The translations under genes were made by a program, and so were the position numbers. A model generated the notes under the pieces. The model had not been told where the DNA came from. It did not search any database and saw only the letters and a program-made list of their open reading frames with translations. 10,582 nucleotides of DNA, taken from NCBI GenBank assembly GCA_019677205.1, contig JAAMXY010003797.1, forward strand, positions 1-10,582, written 5' to 3'. Below are positions 8,601-10,582 of the stretch, piece after piece. Source of the stretch: Pinguiococcus pyrenoidosus (Eukaryota; Sar; Pinguiophyceae; Pinguiochrysidales; Pinguiochrysidaceae). Numbering within the stretch: position 1 is the stretch's first letter; the number at the start of each line of letters is the position of its first letter.

Positions 8601-9023
8601 ATCTTGCGCTACTGGCATCCGGGGACAACGTAGACGAGGCGAGCGAAGATGGAGGTCAGAGCGCATCTGCAAATCGGGGCCTCCCGATGGAGGCGCTGCT
8701 TCCCTGTGTGGAGGCAATGATTGCGAGCGCCGAGCTGGAGGCCTCCGCGATCCCCAGAGCTTCGACAACCTTCCGGGATGCGCTCGGCTCCGAACCAAGG
8801 TACTGCTTGTCTTGTCGCCGGACGACTGCATATAAAAATGCTGTGGGAACTGAGGTCGCGAGCTCCTGTCAGGGCCAAGCTGGCGCATGCGGTGATGCAG
8901 CGGGGCGAGAATCTGTCTGCCCAGATCAAGGACTCCGCGGACAACGCCAAGGATGCCGAAGTGGCGATGAAGTGGGACGCCAACCAGCAGCGCTTCTTAG
9001 ATCTGGTCATGCAAGGACTATAG
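5613..9023 (+). CDS. PAT1: PAT1 homologue: mRNA decapping activator / P-body scaffold (12 exons)
   Basis: Exons, by splice signals and frame: 5613-5762, 5830-6058, 6145-6590, 6663-6946, 7014-7361, 7443-7650, 7713-8003, 8070-8210, 8278-8354, 8424-8507, 8599-8799, 8873-9023 (2610 nt, 869 aa). Introns are 62-91 nt, all GT-AG. Pat1 bridges Dhh1/DDX6, the Lsm1-7 ring, Xrn1 and Dcp2 to repress translation and trigger decapping in the cytoplasm. Visible features: NEETFG at residues 19-24 and again at 84-89, like the Dhh1-binding DETF motif; SLDELER (187) and SLEELEK (215); a Pro/Gln-rich linker, about 240-450; the Pat1 hallmark NPYRDDFYFHQ, about 483-493; and the helical C-terminal domain containing VGKGRRLLQRVLP (706-718). 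The ATG at 5613 has A at -3 and G at +4. The exon 6/7 junction is uncertain: donors at 7584, 7588 or 7651 pair in frame with acceptors ending at 7693 or 7712, giving 853, 848 or 869 aa. Confidence 0.83.
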
Positions 9024-9277
9024 AAGGAGTCTCACTCGGTAGACGGTCGAGCCGACGCTGCCGAAGATGTGAAGAGAGGATGCGCAAGGCAGGAAAGCTG
9101 TCCAACTTTTCCTTCGCTTCCTTCTCTAGTCTTCGCCCCAGCCTCCCCTCCCCGCTCCAAAGAAACAGAAATCAATCCAAACACGCCAGGGAAGGACTGT
9201 GCAGATCAGGTACAGGCGCTGGGGATGGCGGATTCGAGATATGAAGACGAAGACAGCTTTCGCAAAAGAACGACTCC
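9024..9277. other. Convergent intergenic region (3' ends of PAT1 and ankyrin genes)
   Basis: 254 nt between facing stop codons, TAG at 9021-9023 (+) and TAA at 9280-9278 (-). It contains a pyrimidine-rich run around 9100-9165. No gene, poly(A) hexamer or RNA gene was recognised. Confidence 0.55.
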
Positions 9278-10270
9278 TTAAGATACATGCGGCTGGCTGG
9301 CGGTTTGCAGTAGACTTGCAGCTTCGTGATGATTCATTGCCGCCGCGAGGTTCTCTGCCTTCTTTCCCTTGTACGCAACAGCAGACGGGTCAGCCCCTCT
9401 CTCCAAGAGCAGAGTGACGACCGCCGGAATGCCGTGGATGGCTGCCCAGTGCAGCGGCGTCCATCCGGCGTTGGTGGTGGCGTTCACGTCCACTCCCGCA
9501 TCGAGCAGCATCATGATGGTGTCGGGCTTGCTACCGTAGGCAGCCCAGTGGATTGGCTGCCAGCCAGTCTTGGAGGCCGCATCTCTACTGACCCCCGCGT
9601 CCAGCAGAGCTCGCACCATCGCGGTGAAGCCGTAGAAGGCCGCGACATGCAGCGGCGTCTTGCCTTCGTTGTTGACCGCCTCCAGCTCCACGCCGGCCTT
9701 GAGCACCTCCTTGAGCACCAGGTTGGCATTGGTGAAGCCCAGCACGTGCAGCACGGTGTTGCCCTTGCTGGTCCTCGCCTCGGGGTTGGCTCCTGCCTCC
9801 AGCAGCTGCTTCACCACCCCCAGCCGGCTCATTCCCGCGGCGATATGCAGCGGTGTGGCGCCTTTCAGAGTCCGGGCCTCGATGTCCGGGGACCCCTTGT
9901 CTAGCATGGCCTTCACGATGCTCATGTAGCCTCTCATGGCCGCCAGGTGCAATGGGGTACTGCCCTGGCCGTTCTTGACAGCCTGGTCTGCCTGGAACTC
10001 CAGCAGCAACTCCACCATGTGGAGAGACCCCAGGAGGGCTGCGTGATGCAGGGCGGTGTTCCCCGCACTGTCAGCCAAGTTGATGTCCGCGAAGTGCCGT
10101 AGGAGGGCCCTGGCGTTGTCCACGTTGTCGTGTAACACCGCATGGATCAACGGAGTGCGTTTCTGGTCGTCAGGAGCGAAATTCCGGTCAGTCAGGTACT
10201 TCTCCAGCAGCTCCTCCACTGGCTGGTTGCTCTTGACGGTCTCCCAGAGCAGTCTGGTTTTGTCGTCCAT
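9278..10270 (-). CDS. Ankyrin-repeat protein (nine tandem repeats)
   Basis: Intronless, 330 aa. The start is the first in-frame ATG (10270-10268, context GCCATGG). The frame stays open upstream to about 10375 but without another ATG. After a 35-residue leader (MDDKTRLLWETV...) the protein is a solenoid of ankyrin repeats whose TPLH-type corners begin near residues 39, 72, 105, 139, 172, 205, 238, 271 and 304. The period is 33, once 34. Repeats 7 and 8 carry an unusual GWxPxHWAA corner; repeat 5 (TVLHVLGF) and repeat 9 (KAENLAAA) are degenerate, the last as a typical C-cap. Ankyrin solenoids bind other proteins and carry no chemistry; no kinase, channel, SOCS or membrane segment is present, so it is a free-standing adaptor or chaperone-like protein (gankyrin/PSMD10 has a comparable all-ankyrin build but is shorter). 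The partner cannot be inferred. Confidence 0.9.
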   Translation of the reverse strand: MDDKTRLLWETVKSNQPVEELLEKYLTDRNFAPDDQKRTPLIHAVLHDNVDNARALLRHFADINLADSAGNTALHHAALLGSLHMVELLLEFQADQAVKNGQGSTPLHLAAMRGYMSIVKAMLDKGSPDIEARTLKGATPLHIAAGMSRLGVVKQLLEAGANPEARTSKGNTVLHVLGFTNANLVLKEVLKAGVELEAVNNEGKTPLHVAAFYGFTAMVRALLDAGVSRDAASKTGWQPIHWAAYGSKPDTIMMLLDAGVDVNATTNAGWTPLHWAAIHGIPAVVTLLLERGADPSAVAYKGKKAENLAAAMNHHEAASLLQTASQPHVS

Positions 10271-10582
10271 GGCTGGAAATCGGCCTCCAGACGCGGTGGG
10301 AGAGGAGGCGGCGCTGAGGGCTTGGCGGAGAGGGATGGTTTTGTTCTTTTTGCTTGGCGAGGCATAGCATATCAAAATAGTGAATATAAACCTATTTGAA
10401 TTGGGACGGAGGGATATAGGAACGTATTTTGGTGTGGATAAGGAAAGAGAGAAACTTCTTCTGTGGCATTTTGATATTAGGAATTTATATGGTTCATGAT
10501 ATCCGATCGGATACGGTGGAGGTAATTGCAGATTCGTCTATTTTTCCCCTGACTTTTCTGCGCTTTTTGCACAAAGGCTGCT
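10271..10582 (-). promoter_or_regulatory. Upstream region of the ankyrin gene
   Basis: 312 nt to the window edge, strongly AT-rich beyond 10370 and with no gene recognised. On the minus strand there is a CCAAT pentamer at 10404-10400. A perfect 14-nt palindrome lies at 10500-10513. Promoter function is inferred from position only. Confidence 0.35.
10500..10513. repeat. Perfect 14-nt palindrome TATCCGATCGGATA
   Basis: The 14 bases equal their own reverse complement. The site lies 230 nt upstream of the ankyrin start codon in AT-rich DNA. Dimeric transcription factors often bind such sites, but no known consensus was recognised. Confidence 0.5.

Noticed and set aside
10271-10375. 35-residue N-terminal extension of the ankyrin protein
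   Set aside because: The frame is open but begins with TTG, not ATG, and the ATG at 10270 has a good context, so the shorter protein was called.

Overview
The window looks like nuclear DNA from a GC-rich, intron-containing unicellular eukaryote. Two of its four genes are split by introns that all obey GT-AG, and the intergenic stretches are clearly more AT-rich than the exons. Gene 1 begins with a signal peptide that ends in a TSA-F motif. This resembles the ASAFAP cleavage motif of proteins imported into red-algal-derived complex plastids, as in diatoms and other stramenopiles, cryptophytes and haptophytes. I therefore favour an alga with a secondary plastid, but nothing here fixes the species. 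No prokaryotic, viral or mobile-element genes were recognised.

Layout, left to right: (1) 375-2066 (+), an intronless FAD-dependent group A monooxygenase. (2) 2547-4302 (-), a three-exon MFS organophosphate transporter of the SLC37/GlpT type. (3) 5613-9023 (+), a twelve-exon PAT1 homologue, a decapping activator and translational repressor. (4) 9278-10270 (-), an intronless protein made almost entirely of nine ankyrin repeats. Strands alternate + - + -. This gives two convergent gene pairs with short shared 3' regions (480 and 254 nt) and one divergent pair that shares a 1.3 kb upstream region. The start-side flank of the ankyrin gene runs off the right edge.

The four genes do not form an obvious pathway: plastid or mitochondrial redox chemistry, sugar- or glycerol-phosphate transport, mRNA decay, and a protein-interaction scaffold. 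I read this as ordinary housekeeping eukaryotic gene neighbourhood, not a gene cluster or defence system. The most interesting details are two possible starts with different targeting in gene 1, a duplicated N-terminal NEETFG motif in the PAT1 homologue split over two exons, an 8-mer resembling an E2F site found only in non-coding DNA, and a perfect 14-nt palindrome upstream of the ankyrin gene. All exon joins were deduced by eye from splice signals, frame continuity and family resemblance. No similarity search or transcript data were available.
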